A stretch of DNA of 64,000 nucleotides from an uncultured Clostridia bacterium (GTDB lineage Bacteria; Bacillota; Clostridia; Peptostreptococcales; Acidaminobacteraceae), in assembly GCA_927417275.1 (NCBI GenBank), contig CAKMJV010000032.1:1-64000 (forward strand), written 5' to 3'. The notes below the pieces were generated by a model. It worked only from the letters and a program-made list of their open reading frames with translations. It did not search any database and was not told the DNA's origin. The position numbers and the translations under genes are program-made. This document shows, piece by piece, positions 26,685 through 35,373 of this stretch (the stretch's first letter is position 1; every line of letters begins with the position of its first letter).

Positions 26685-28313
26685 ATGAAGCGCATTTTTT
26701 TAAGTTTAACCGTTATGTTTCTATTGAGTTTTTCCATTTCTTTTTCTGCAACGAGCCTTGAGGTACCCAAAATATCTGTAACCATTTCAAATCAAACATT
26801 TGAGAATGCTTCACTTATTTATCCCATCTTGCTTATTGATGGCGATTTTTACTACCCCCTTACTTGGGACTTTTCAAATGGTCTTGGTTTTAAAACACAG
26901 TTTTCACATGCAAATGGTCTTAAACTTGTGAGTGCAACACCCACGATTATACCTGCACGTGTATCAGGTACACAAATACCATTAAACACTTTCAGAAAAG
27001 CCAACTATTCGGTCACATTAAATGAAGTCACACTTTCATCCACCCATAAAGTTTTTAACATCTCTGGGATCACTTATATCTCATCAGATACACTGGTGCA
27101 TCTCGGAAAACAAGTCACATATACCCATAAAAACGGACTTGTTGTAAGTGGACTACAGGCGCCATCTAAACTCCCTACTGTTTTTAATACCTATGACACA
27201 TTAGATGCCACAAAACTTATTAGAAATCAAGGAACTGCCGCAACATGTTGGGCTTTCGCCGCCAATTCAATGTTTGAAATAGCCATTGCAAAACAGTCAA
27301 ATGTTTACAACGATTTTTCTGAAACGCACCTTATTCAATATACATCCATACCTTCAACCATAGAAAGCGGAGGAAATTTTCAAGCATCGCGTATCTATTA
27401 TCAAAATTTATTTGGACCTGTTGATGAATCTTCAACCCTTACAACAGTTGTTTCAACGCCTTATCGACTTACTGGTTATGTTGAAATCAATTCGGATTTA
27501 AATGCAACCAAACGCGCAATTTTCGATTATGGTTCCGTCCTCGCCTCGATTTATCTAAACGAAACCGATGAATGGGTGTACTCAAAAGAAAATACGGCAT
27601 ACTATAACGACTCTTTAGACCGTGAAAGAACACATGAACTCATCCTTGTCGGTTGGGACGACTCATATGGTAAAGAAAATTTCATTTCTACGCCTAAAAA
27701 TGATGGCGCATTTATCGCACAAAATAGTTTTGGTAACAGTTGGGGCAATAATGGTTTTATATACATCTCCTATGAAGATGTCCATCTATTGAATGAAGTC
27801 TATGCCATAACACAATTTAAGAGCCAACCCATACAACAAACATTGTATGCATATGATGAGACTGGCATAACGCATTTCGAAAGTTTTGGGGACTCAAACA
27901 ACGCCATAGGCATTAACACCTTTAAAATTAAAGGCAATGAAACACTGAAGAACATCGGACTTTACACAGCGGAAGATAACATGTCTGTTGAAATTTATTA
28001 TGCTACGGGGAGATTCAATCAAAAATTGTCTCCTGTTAAATATCAAATCACCATAGAAAAAAAAGGATATCATGTCATTGATTTGCCTTTGGCACTTCAA
28101 TTAAATGACTCCTCTTATTTCTGGATTGGTACATTATTTAAAGGCACAACGCCTTTTGTTGTTCCAATAGAAGCACCCTTTCCTGGCGTAACATACCCCA
28201 TCACTTCCAATGCTGGTGAAAGTTTTATAGGTAACGGCGATGTTTTTTACGATTTGATTCTGTTTAGAAAAAATGCCAGCATCGCCTTACGCGCATTTAC
28301 ATGGCCAAACTAA
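26685..28313 (+). CDS. Secreted papain-like (C1) cysteine protease with lectin-like domain
   Basis: 542 residues. Signal peptide at 1-22; an N-terminal region (~25-150) of beta strands resembling the copper-amine-oxidase N-like domain used by clostridial surface proteins; a C1A catalytic domain with NQGTAATCWAFA (Cys 188), THELILVGWD (His 317) and NSFGNSWG (Asn 347); and a C-terminal beta-sandwich (~385-540) like the Lectin_like domain found in Firmicutes C1 proteases. All catalytic residues are present. It should act outside the cell, on wall or environmental proteins. GGAGGG precedes the ATG. Its stop codon overlaps the convergent folC stop. Confidence 0.9.
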   Translation: MKRIFLSLTVMFLLSFSISFSATSLEVPKISVTISNQTFENASLIYPILLIDGDFYYPLTWDFSNGLGFKTQFSHANGLKLVSATPTIIPARVSGTQIPLNTFRKANYSVTLNEVTLSSTHKVFNISGITYISSDTLVHLGKQVTYTHKNGLVVSGLQAPSKLPTVFNTYDTLDATKLIRNQGTAATCWAFAANSMFEIAIAKQSNVYNDFSETHLIQYTSIPSTIESGGNFQASRIYYQNLFGPVDESSTLTTVVSTPYRLTGYVEINSDLNATKRAIFDYGSVLASIYLNETDEWVYSKENTAYYNDSLDRERTHELILVGWDDSYGKENFISTPKNDGAFIAQNSFGNSWGNNGFIYISYEDVHLLNEVYAITQFKSQPIQQTLYAYDETGITHFESFGDSNNAIGINTFKIKGNETLKNIGLYTAEDNMSVEIYYATGRFNQKLSPVKYQITIEKKGYHVIDLPLALQLNDSSYFWIGTLFKGTTPFVVPIEAPFPGVTYPITSNAGESFIGNGDVFYDLILFRKNASIALRAFTWPN

Positions 28314-29605
28314 AGTTCAGATTTTCTTAAATTTACTTGATGACGCAAATCGCCAATCATATATAAAGATCCGAATCCCAAGTAAATTACTTTCTCGCGT
28401 GATTTTGCATCTTCATATAAAGCGCTAACTGCGTCTGATATGTTCTCACACACACCTAGTATAGGTGTGTTTTTTATTTCTTTGGCGAGTTCCTCTGCCG
28501 ACATCGCACGTGGATTGTTAGGTCTAGTCGTAATAACACCTGACAAATAAGGTAAAATCACGTCTAAAATTCCATGCACGTCCTTATCTTTCAACGTACC
28601 CATAATACCGATAATTTTCGAACCCGTATTCAAATCATCTAGACTTCGAGCGAGTCCTCTTACACCATGTAAGTTGTGTGCACCATCTATGATGATTATC
28701 GGATTTTCTGATAACACTTCCAAGCGACCAATCCACTTCGCCTTCCTTATGCCTTCTGTTACATCTAAATCAGAAAATGCAATTGCATGGTGCTCACGTA
28801 GTGCGTACAATGTTTCTATTGCCACAGCAGCATTTTCGGCTTGATAGGATGCAAACAATTGGCTTTCATAGGCATGTCCTTTATATTCAAAAGTCAACTT
28901 ACCAAAAGTAATTGTTTTAACTTTTAAATCATCAAATGACACTTGAATGGAGGTGTTTTGCCTTTTCCTCGCTATTTCGTTTAGGACCTTTTGCGATTCC
29001 GTGGCTTGGGGTGACATGACAGTAATGCCATCTTGCTTTATAATGCCACCTTTTTCGCCTGCGATTTCACCAAGTGTTGATCCCAAATATTCAGTGTGAT
29101 CAAAGTCTATTGGCGTAATAACAGAAATAAGTGGCGTATCTATAACGTTTGTTGCATCCAGTCGTCCACCCAATCCAACTTCTAAGACCACAAAATCACA
29201 TCGATTATTTTTGAAGTAAAGCATGGCTATCGCAGTAACAACCTCAAACTCAGTGGGATGATTCAACCCTTCTGCCACCATTTCATCTATCTTTTCTTTT
29301 ACCTCAGCAGTTAATAGGCTTAACTCTGCGGGTTCGATGAGTACGTGATTGATGCGCATACGCTCATTAAATGTTTCTATAAATGGAGAAGTATAAAGAC
29401 CTGTTTTATAGCCCGCTTCCACCAATACAGAATGAATAAATGCGCAAGTGGACCCTTTTCCATTTGTACCAGCAACGTGGATAAATTTTAAATCATCTTG
29501 CGGTGAACCCAACCGGTTCAAGAGGATCTTGATGTTATCAAGACCCAACTTGCTACCAAATTTATAGGTGCCGTGTATAAATGTAATCGCTTCCTCGTAA
29601 TTCAT
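28310..29605 (-). CDS. folC: Folylpolyglutamate / dihydrofolate synthase
   Basis: Mur-ligase-type enzyme that adds glutamate to folates (and often to dihydropteroate). 431 residues with the family motifs FIHVAGTNGKGSTCAFI (ATP loop), LYTSPFIETFNERM, VLEVGLGGRLDATNV, TPIDFDHTEYLGSTLGEIAG and IDGAHNLHGVRG. GAGG lies 6-7 nt before the ATG. It follows valS by 15 nt, the common valS-folC pair of Firmicutes, and so is controlled by the same Val T-box. It overlaps the convergent protease by 4 nt. Confidence 0.95.
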   Translation of the reverse strand: MNYEEAITFIHGTYKFGSKLGLDNIKILLNRLGSPQDDLKFIHVAGTNGKGSTCAFIHSVLVEAGYKTGLYTSPFIETFNERMRINHVLIEPAELSLLTAEVKEKIDEMVAEGLNHPTEFEVVTAIAMLYFKNNRCDFVVLEVGLGGRLDATNVIDTPLISVITPIDFDHTEYLGSTLGEIAGEKGGIIKQDGITVMSPQATESQKVLNEIARKRQNTSIQVSFDDLKVKTITFGKLTFEYKGHAYESQLFASYQAENAAVAIETLYALREHHAIAFSDLDVTEGIRKAKWIGRLEVLSENPIIIIDGAHNLHGVRGLARSLDDLNTGSKIIGIMGTLKDKDVHGILDVILPYLSGVITTRPNNPRAMSAEELAKEIKNTPILGVCENISDAVSALYEDAKSREKVIYLGFGSLYMIGDLRHQVNLRKSEL

Positions 29606-29620
29606 GCACTACCTCGTCGT

Positions 29621-32263
29621 TTATGATATTTTTAACTGTATGGCATCGATTCTCGCCGTAACTGTTGCAAGCATTTCGTCATATTTAGAAGCCTTTTGCT
29701 TCTCTTCTTCTAAAACGGATGCAGGCGCTTTACTTACAAAACCCGGATTGTTTAATTTTTGATTCACACGTTCTACTTCTTTTTCTAATTTGCTCTTTTC
29801 CTTCTGAAGGCGTTCCATCTCCTTGTCAAAGTCAATCAAATCATCTAGTGGTAAATACAGTTCTGCGCCATGAATCACAGCTGACACAGCATCTTCTGGA
29901 ATTTGAGATTTGTCATTAATCAAAATCACTTCCGAACACGATGCCAATGTTATCAAATATTCCGCTTGGTCCATCAAAACACCACCAATCGTTGCATCAA
30001 TCGGCCAAATCATACATTTCGCTTTACGCGAAGGCACAACATCCATTTCCGCCCTTACATTTCTTAAACTTCTAATAGCATCCATAATCACTTGCATTTT
30101 CTTTTCTGAATCTTCATTTTTCAACGTATTTTCAGAAACCGGCCATGACTCTGTCACCAGTAAAGACTCTGGATTTGGCATAAATTGCCAAATTTCTTCT
30201 GTAATAAACGGCATAAAAGGATGTAATAACTTTAAGATGTCCTTAAGCACTTTAACAAGAACCTTTTGAACGGTCTTCTTTGCAACTTCATCTTCACTGT
30301 ATAAGCGTTTTTTTGCCAGTTCAATGTACCAATCGCAATATTCATTCCAAGTAAACTCGTAAATTTTACTTGCTGCCAAACCAAGTTCATATTTATCTAA
30401 GGATTGCGTGATCTCATTTGTAACGGTTTGTAGTCTTGACAGAATCCATTCATCCGCAAGCGTTAAGGCTTCACTGCCATCAAACGGTTCTATTGTGCCT
30501 TCGATTCCCATAATCACAAACCGAGAAGCATTCCATAATTTATTTGCAAAATTACGAGAAGATTCGACGCGTTCAATTTGGAATTTCAAATCGTTTCCTG
30601 GGCTGTTACCCGTAGCCAGCATAAATCTAAGTGCATCTGCACCAAATTGATCGATGATGTCAAGCGGATCTACACCATTGCCCAAAGACTTACTCATCTT
30701 TTTACCATTTGCATCTCGAACAAGCCCGTGAATAAATACGTCTTTAAATGGCACTTCCTGCATTTCATTTAACGCTGAAAACACCATGCGAACAACCCAG
30801 AAGAAAATTATGTCATAACCCGTTACCAATACACTGGTCGGATAAAAATAATCCAATTCAGGGGTCTGATCCGGCCAGCCCAAAGTAGAAAATGGCCAGA
30901 GTGCCGAACTAAACCACGTATCTAATACATCTTCATCTTGTTTGAAGTGAATGCCCCCACAGCTTGGACAAACATCTGGCATTTCAGTGGCTACGACGAT
31001 TTCAGGACACGATTGGCAGTAGAAAGCAGGTATACGATGTCCCCACCAGAGTTGACGCGAAATACACCAGTCTCTGATGTTTTCAAGCCAGTTCATATAC
31101 ACTTTCGTAAAACGATCTGGGATAATGTGAAGTTTGTCCTCATTAACTACATCAATTGCCGGCTGCGCCAATGGCCCCATTTGTACAAACCATTGATCCG
31201 AAACTCTCGGCTCAATAACGGTATTACAGCGGTAGCATGCGCCTACATTATGCGGATGTTCTTTTACCATCACCAAGTAGCCTTCAGCCTCAAGGTCTTT
31301 GACGATGGCTTTTCGGCATTCAAAACGTGACATGCCTTCATATTTGCCTGCAACTTCATTCATGGTCGCATCTTCATTCATGCCATTAATCGGGTCTAAA
31401 CCATGTCTTAATCCAATTTCAAAGTCGTTTGGATCATGCGCTGGTGTTACTTTTAGTGCACCTGTTCCAAAGTCCATTTCTACATAATCATCGGCGATAA
31501 TGGGGATTTCACGATTCATAAGCGGCAACAAACAGTTTTTACCGATTAAGTGCTTATAGCGTTCATCGTTTGGATTAACCGCTACACCAGAGTCCGCAAC
31601 CATGGTTTCTGGTCTAGTGGTGGCAATTTCTAAAAAGTCATTCGTTCCAACGATGGGATATTTAATGTGCCAAAAATGGCCTGGTTTTTCTTCGTGCTCG
31701 ACTTCTGCATCGGATAATGTCGTCTTACAATCTGGACACCAATTTATCAGTCTATTGCCACGATAAATAAGCCCCTTGTTATAGAGTCTTACAAACACTT
31801 CAGTTACAGCCTTATTACACCCTTCATCCATGGTAAAGCGCTCTTTTTCCCAATCACAAGAAGAACCCAATTTCTGCATTTGATTGACGATAATTCTACC
31901 ATAGTCATCACGCCAAGCCCATGCACGTTCCAAAAACGTATCGCGTCCCAATTGCTCTTTTGTTAGCCCTTCTTTTTCTTCTATAGACTTTAATACGCGT
32001 ACTTCCGTTGCGATACTCGCATGATCCGTACCCGGTAACCATAAGGCTTCAAAGCCCTGCATACGCTTCCAGCGAATCAAAATGTCTTGAAGCGTCTGAT
32101 CCAGCGCATGGCCCATGTGTAGTTGACCTGTTATATTTGGCGGTGGCAGTACGATGGTATATGGTTTTTTTAACGGATTTACCGTTGCACTAAAACTCTT
32201 TTTTTCCAACCATTTGGCATAAATCCGGTCTTCAAATTCTTTTGGATTGTACTTACTTTGCAT
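29621..32263 (-). CDS. valS: Valine-tRNA ligase
   Basis: Class I synthetase, 880 residues, normal length. Visible: YNPKEFEDRIYAKW at the N-terminus, HIGH-type PPPNITGQLHMGHAL, the editing (CP1) domain with TTRPETMVADSGVAVNP, zinc-type cysteines (NWCPDCKTTLS, CYRCNTVIEPRVSDQWF), the KMSKS loop KKMSKSLGNGVDP, the anticodon-binding domain and the C-terminal coiled-coil arm (residues ~815-880). ATG 32263 is taken because GGGAGGG lies 4-5 nt upstream; the frame opens earlier at 32293. First gene of valS-folC, behind a T-box. Confidence 0.98.
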   Translation of the reverse strand: MQSKYNPKEFEDRIYAKWLEKKSFSATVNPLKKPYTIVLPPPNITGQLHMGHALDQTLQDILIRWKRMQGFEALWLPGTDHASIATEVRVLKSIEEKEGLTKEQLGRDTFLERAWAWRDDYGRIIVNQMQKLGSSCDWEKERFTMDEGCNKAVTEVFVRLYNKGLIYRGNRLINWCPDCKTTLSDAEVEHEEKPGHFWHIKYPIVGTNDFLEIATTRPETMVADSGVAVNPNDERYKHLIGKNCLLPLMNREIPIIADDYVEMDFGTGALKVTPAHDPNDFEIGLRHGLDPINGMNEDATMNEVAGKYEGMSRFECRKAIVKDLEAEGYLVMVKEHPHNVGACYRCNTVIEPRVSDQWFVQMGPLAQPAIDVVNEDKLHIIPDRFTKVYMNWLENIRDWCISRQLWWGHRIPAFYCQSCPEIVVATEMPDVCPSCGGIHFKQDEDVLDTWFSSALWPFSTLGWPDQTPELDYFYPTSVLVTGYDIIFFWVVRMVFSALNEMQEVPFKDVFIHGLVRDANGKKMSKSLGNGVDPLDIIDQFGADALRFMLATGNSPGNDLKFQIERVESSRNFANKLWNASRFVIMGIEGTIEPFDGSEALTLADEWILSRLQTVTNEITQSLDKYELGLAASKIYEFTWNEYCDWYIELAKKRLYSEDEVAKKTVQKVLVKVLKDILKLLHPFMPFITEEIWQFMPNPESLLVTESWPVSENTLKNEDSEKKMQVIMDAIRSLRNVRAEMDVVPSRKAKCMIWPIDATIGGVLMDQAEYLITLASCSEVILINDKSQIPEDAVSAVIHGAELYLPLDDLIDFDKEMERLQKEKSKLEKEVERVNQKLNNPGFVSKAPASVLEEEKQKASKYDEMLATVTARIDAIQLKIS

Positions 32264-32298
32264 AGTTCCCTCCCAGTTAATCATTATGCTCAAAAAAT

Positions 32299-32532
32299 AA
32301 AAAAATCACTCACTCCACAAAGGGACGAATGATCGCGTTACCACCCTAATTCCACAACCTAAGTTGTAGCACTCGAAAACTGTAACGTAGTCATACGGAT
32401 GTGCGCACACACATCATCTTCGATGCAACCTTCAGTAGTCCTAATTTAATGGGTCTTTCAGCCAGTGAACCCACCTCTCTAAAAATCGGTATTACGTACT
32501 CCTCATCTTCATAGATGTTATTTATTAAATTG
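32299..32532 (-). promoter_or_regulatory. T-box leader of valS-folC, Val specifier GUU
   Basis: The T-box core AGGGTGGTAACGCG (32333-32346) is followed by the terminator ATCATTCGTCC/GGAGTGAGTGAT with seven T (32299-32305). Stem I contains AGAGAGGTGG, the GGGTTCACTGGCTGAAAGACCC arm and GAAG-GTT-G, with GTT at 32429-32427, a valine codon followed by a purine. Uncharged tRNA-Val is expected to induce both valS and folC. Confidence 0.93.
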
Positions 32533-32537
32533 TTTTC

Positions 32538-32566
32538 ATTATAATCAATCCCCTCTAAAAAGTCAA
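32538..32566 (-). promoter_or_regulatory. Promoter of valS-folC
   Basis: TTGACT (32566-32561), 17-nt spacer, consensus TATAAT (32543-32538) on the minus strand, immediately upstream of the T-box leader. Confidence 0.88.
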
Positions 32567-32663
32567 CAATTCATCATGTGTTTAAGTGTTTCTAATATCA
32601 CTCTAATTCAATCTTAACCATCCGTGGATATAATGAACTTAATAAAAACACAGGGAGGTTTAT

Positions 32664-33203
32664 ATGGAATCGTCTAAAAACAAACTTTTAGGCCTTTTTT
32701 TAATCGGCGTTGGTGCCGTTTTATTATTGGACTATTATCGCATTATTCATTTTAGTATTTGGGGACTATGGCCACTGATTCTCGTCTATATCGGCGCAAA
32801 AGCTGAACGAGACTATTTTCATGGTTTGACAAGCGCAAGAAGTTTACTTGGCGGCGCAACACTTTTAACGTATGGTCTTTACTTTTTAGCAAGTTCTTTT
32901 CTCAGTTGGGGGATTCAAGATAAGTTATGGCCACTTTACATCATGGGCCCTGCAATCGGATTTCTTCAAATGGCTTATTTTAACCATCGACCAAAGAGCA
33001 ACTTTAGAACAGGAATCCTCATGTTTGGCTTTTCAGTGATCATGCTGGTTCAAAATTTTATTAATATTAAGTTTGACCTCATATTATATGTTGGCATCAT
33101 CGTCATCGGTTTGTTTATGCTTCGCTCAACAACAGAGCAACCGTATGATTATGAAGCGCCTGAAGAAAAAAAGCATACTAAAGAAGACAAAGAGCGCTAT
33201 TAA
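32664..33203 (+). CDS. Small membrane protein, LiaF/DUF5668-like
   Basis: 179 residues with five to six membrane segments: KLLGLFLIGVGAVLLLDYY (6-24), SIWGLWPLILVYIGA, SLLGGATLLTYGLYFLASS, LWPLYIMGPAIGFLQMAYF and a final pair near 118-150, then a charged cytoplasmic tail (APEEKKHTKEDKERY). The opening helix followed by WGLWPLILVYIG resembles the membrane half of LiaF-like cell-envelope stress proteins, but the C-terminal LiaF domain is absent. GGGAGG lies 8 nt before the ATG, and a TATAAT at 32629-32634 may be its -10 box (no good -35). Confidence 0.7.
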   Translation: MESSKNKLLGLFLIGVGAVLLLDYYRIIHFSIWGLWPLILVYIGAKAERDYFHGLTSARSLLGGATLLTYGLYFLASSFLSWGIQDKLWPLYIMGPAIGFLQMAYFNHRPKSNFRTGILMFGFSVIMLVQNFINIKFDLILYVGIIVIGLFMLRSTTEQPYDYEAPEEKKHTKEDKERY

Positions 33204-33216
33204 AGCGCTCTTTTAG
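33189..33216 (+). terminator. Terminator after the small membrane protein gene
   Basis: AAAGAGCGC (33189-33197) and GCGCTCTTT (33205-33213) form a 9-bp stem around a 7-nt loop that includes the stop codon. TTTTAGTTT follows. It may also slow the convergent pepT transcript. Confidence 0.8.
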
Positions 33217-33221
33217 TTTGT

Positions 33222-34448
33222 TCAAATTTTAAAGTTGGCATACCGTTTAACGATTTCTATGAGTATTTCAACCGTTTTCTCCATGGATTGGACGGGAATG
33301 TATTCAAATTTCCCGTGGAAATTGTGCCCACCTGTACAGATATTCGGACAAGGTAACCCCATATAAGACAATCTGGCACCATCGGTACCCCCTCTAACAG
33401 GTACTACCAAAGGCTCAATACCTAGTGTTTGCATCGCTGCCTTTGCATTTTCAATCAAATGAAAATGCGGCAATATTTTTTCTCGCATATTGAAATAGGA
33501 ATCTGTGATTTCAACTCCAATTGTAGCATCGCCATATTTTTGATTTAAAAAGGTTTCTATATCCCTAAACAGTTTTTTCTTTTCTTCAAATTTTTCCAAA
33601 TCATGATCCCGGATGATATATAACATGTTTGCAGATTCTACTGAGCCACTAAAATCATTTAAATGATTAAAACCTTCATACTTTTCAGTGTAAGCTGGAT
33701 TATCAAATGTAGGCAACATGTTATGAAACTCCATCCCGAGAATCAGCGCATTTTTCATCTTACCCTTCGCAGAACCCGGATGGATATTTGAACCCTTAAC
33801 TTTAATTTTTGCTGTAGCTGCATTAAAATTCTCGAACTCCACTTCACCCAATTCGCCACCATCAACCGTATAACCGAAATCTGCATCTAAGCGTTCTAAA
33901 TTAAAAAGGTTTGCACCTCTACCGATTTCTTCATCTGGTGTAAATGCGATTTTGATTGGTCCATGTTTCACTTCAGGATGATTAATCAAATATTCTGCTA
34001 GCGATAAAATTTCCGCTATTCCAGCCTTATTATCAGCGCCTAATAATGTTAATCCATCCGTAACGATCAAATCTTGCCCCTTATAATGCAATAGATGCTC
34101 AAACTCTTTTGGTGATAAAATGATTTGCTGTGATGCATTTAAAACGATGTCTCCACCATCATAATTACTAACAATGCGCGGCTTAATATTTGCACCCGAT
34201 AAGTCCGGTGAAGTATCCATATGCGCAATAAATGCTAATTTAGGGCCCTCACAATTTCCTGAAATCTCACCATATACATAGCCATTTTCATCTAAAAACA
34301 CCTTTTCCAAACCCATTTCAGTCATTTCTTCGATCAGAACGTTCGCCAATTGCTTTTGCTTTTCAGTAGATGGGCACGTATCAGAGTTTGGGTCAGACTC
34401 TGTATCAAATCCTACATATTTTAAAAACCTTTCATGAACCTTAATCAT
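33222..34448 (-). CDS. pepT: Peptidase T (tripeptide aminopeptidase)
   Basis: Zinc M20B peptidase that removes the N-terminal residue of tripeptides in the cytoplasm. 408 residues with FLKYVGFDTESDPNSDTCPS at the start, IAHMDTSPDLSG (His/Asp ligands), LLGADNKAGIAEIL, FTPDEEIGRGANLF (catalytic Glu pair), HPGSAKGKMKNA and the terminal metal ligand in GGHNFHGKFEYIPV. All key residues are present. Its ATG overlaps the stop of the upstream aminotransferase gene by 4 nt, so the two are translationally coupled. Confidence 0.96.
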   Translation of the reverse strand: MIKVHERFLKYVGFDTESDPNSDTCPSTEKQKQLANVLIEEMTEMGLEKVFLDENGYVYGEISGNCEGPKLAFIAHMDTSPDLSGANIKPRIVSNYDGGDIVLNASQQIILSPKEFEHLLHYKGQDLIVTDGLTLLGADNKAGIAEILSLAEYLINHPEVKHGPIKIAFTPDEEIGRGANLFNLERLDADFGYTVDGGELGEVEFENFNAATAKIKVKGSNIHPGSAKGKMKNALILGMEFHNMLPTFDNPAYTEKYEGFNHLNDFSGSVESANMLYIIRDHDLEKFEEKKKLFRDIETFLNQKYGDATIGVEITDSYFNMREKILPHFHLIENAKAAMQTLGIEPLVVPVRGGTDGARLSYMGLPCPNICTGGHNFHGKFEYIPVQSMEKTVEILIEIVKRYANFKI

Positions 34449-35278
34449 ATACTACCTCCAAAATATTTAAGATTATTTATATCTTTATAAAGTGCATCAT
34501 CAAAAGCGTCTATCAGTTTAAGTACCAACGGGTGCGTTGACGAGGCATAATTAACGGTATCGATGCTGGCGATTGGTAACACTTTGATAGAAGTGCCTGT
34601 AAGAAAGCATGCATCAAAATCAGGAAGTTCACTTTTTCTAATCGCTCGCATTTCTATGGGAATATTTAATCCAAATAGGAGTTTGCATAACTCTAGACGG
34701 CTAATGCCCAAAAGAACATCTTCTTCCCGTGCAGTAATGATCGTATTATTCTTGATAAAAAAAAGATTAGAACGACTTCCCTCCGTTACACAAGCATCTT
34801 CGTCAACTAAGATGACTTCAAACGCTTCTGAGTCACTTCGGATTTTTGAAATAGACTGCGCATAGTTTTTTCTAAATATTTTAGCGTGAGGATTTTCTCT
34901 AGTGATATCCGATGTAACGGTATGTACGCCTTGTACATATAGTTCCTCTTCAGGATAGTGAGTAACAACCATAAATAAAACCCAAGTTATTCCATGCTCA
35001 AGCATACCCATTTCTAAACGTACGTTATGATGCGTAAGACCTGTTTTGTCTACTAATTTAACGATACCCTGTACGAGATCCGCTTCACTCAACACACCAT
35101 CAAGTGCAGCCAGTTTAATTGAGTTCGAAAAACGCTCCAAATGCGCTGTTAAAAAAAGAGGACGCCCCTCTATTAATCGAATCACTTCATAAACTGGAGG
35201 CGCTAAAAACTCTATGTCCATATTAGATTGTAGGAGCTCCCCATCGCGTATACACCAATTTGTCACTTGATTGTTCAT
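34445..35278 (-). CDS. Class IV PLP-dependent aminotransferase (PabC/Ilv-like)
   Basis: 277 residues, fold type IV PLP enzyme, the group that includes branched-chain and D-amino acid aminotransferases and aminodeoxychorismate lyase. Visible are the N-terminal EVIRLIEGRPLFLTAHLERF, the probable PLP lysine in IFRKNYAQSI, and the signature DACVTEGSRSNLFFIKNN and FLTGTSIKVLPI. Substrate cannot be decided. ATG 35278 has GGAGG 5 nt upstream (GTG 35290 is the other frame opening). Its stop overlaps the pepT start, which hints at a role in amino acid turnover. Confidence 0.85.
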   Translation of the reverse strand: MNNQVTNWCIRDGELLQSNMDIEFLAPPVYEVIRLIEGRPLFLTAHLERFSNSIKLAALDGVLSEADLVQGIVKLVDKTGLTHHNVRLEMGMLEHGITWVLFMVVTHYPEEELYVQGVHTVTSDITRENPHAKIFRKNYAQSISKIRSDSEAFEVILVDEDACVTEGSRSNLFFIKNNTIITAREEDVLLGISRLELCKLLFGLNIPIEMRAIRKSELPDFDACFLTGTSIKVLPIASIDTVNYASSTHPLVLKLIDAFDDALYKDINNLKYFGGSI

Positions 35279-35326
35279 ACTTACCTCCACAATTAAGTAT
35301 ACGATACTTTCATCTCAAATAGAAGC

Positions 35327-35363
35327 AAAAAAAGACGCACTCAAACTACCGTGAGTACGTCTT
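35327..35363 (-). terminator. Terminator of the ABC exporter operon
   Basis: On the minus strand AAGACGTACTCAC pairs with TTGAGTGCGTCTT and runs into TTTTTTT, 10 nt after the permease stop codon. Confidence 0.88.
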
Positions 35364-35373
35364 AACCTTTTCT

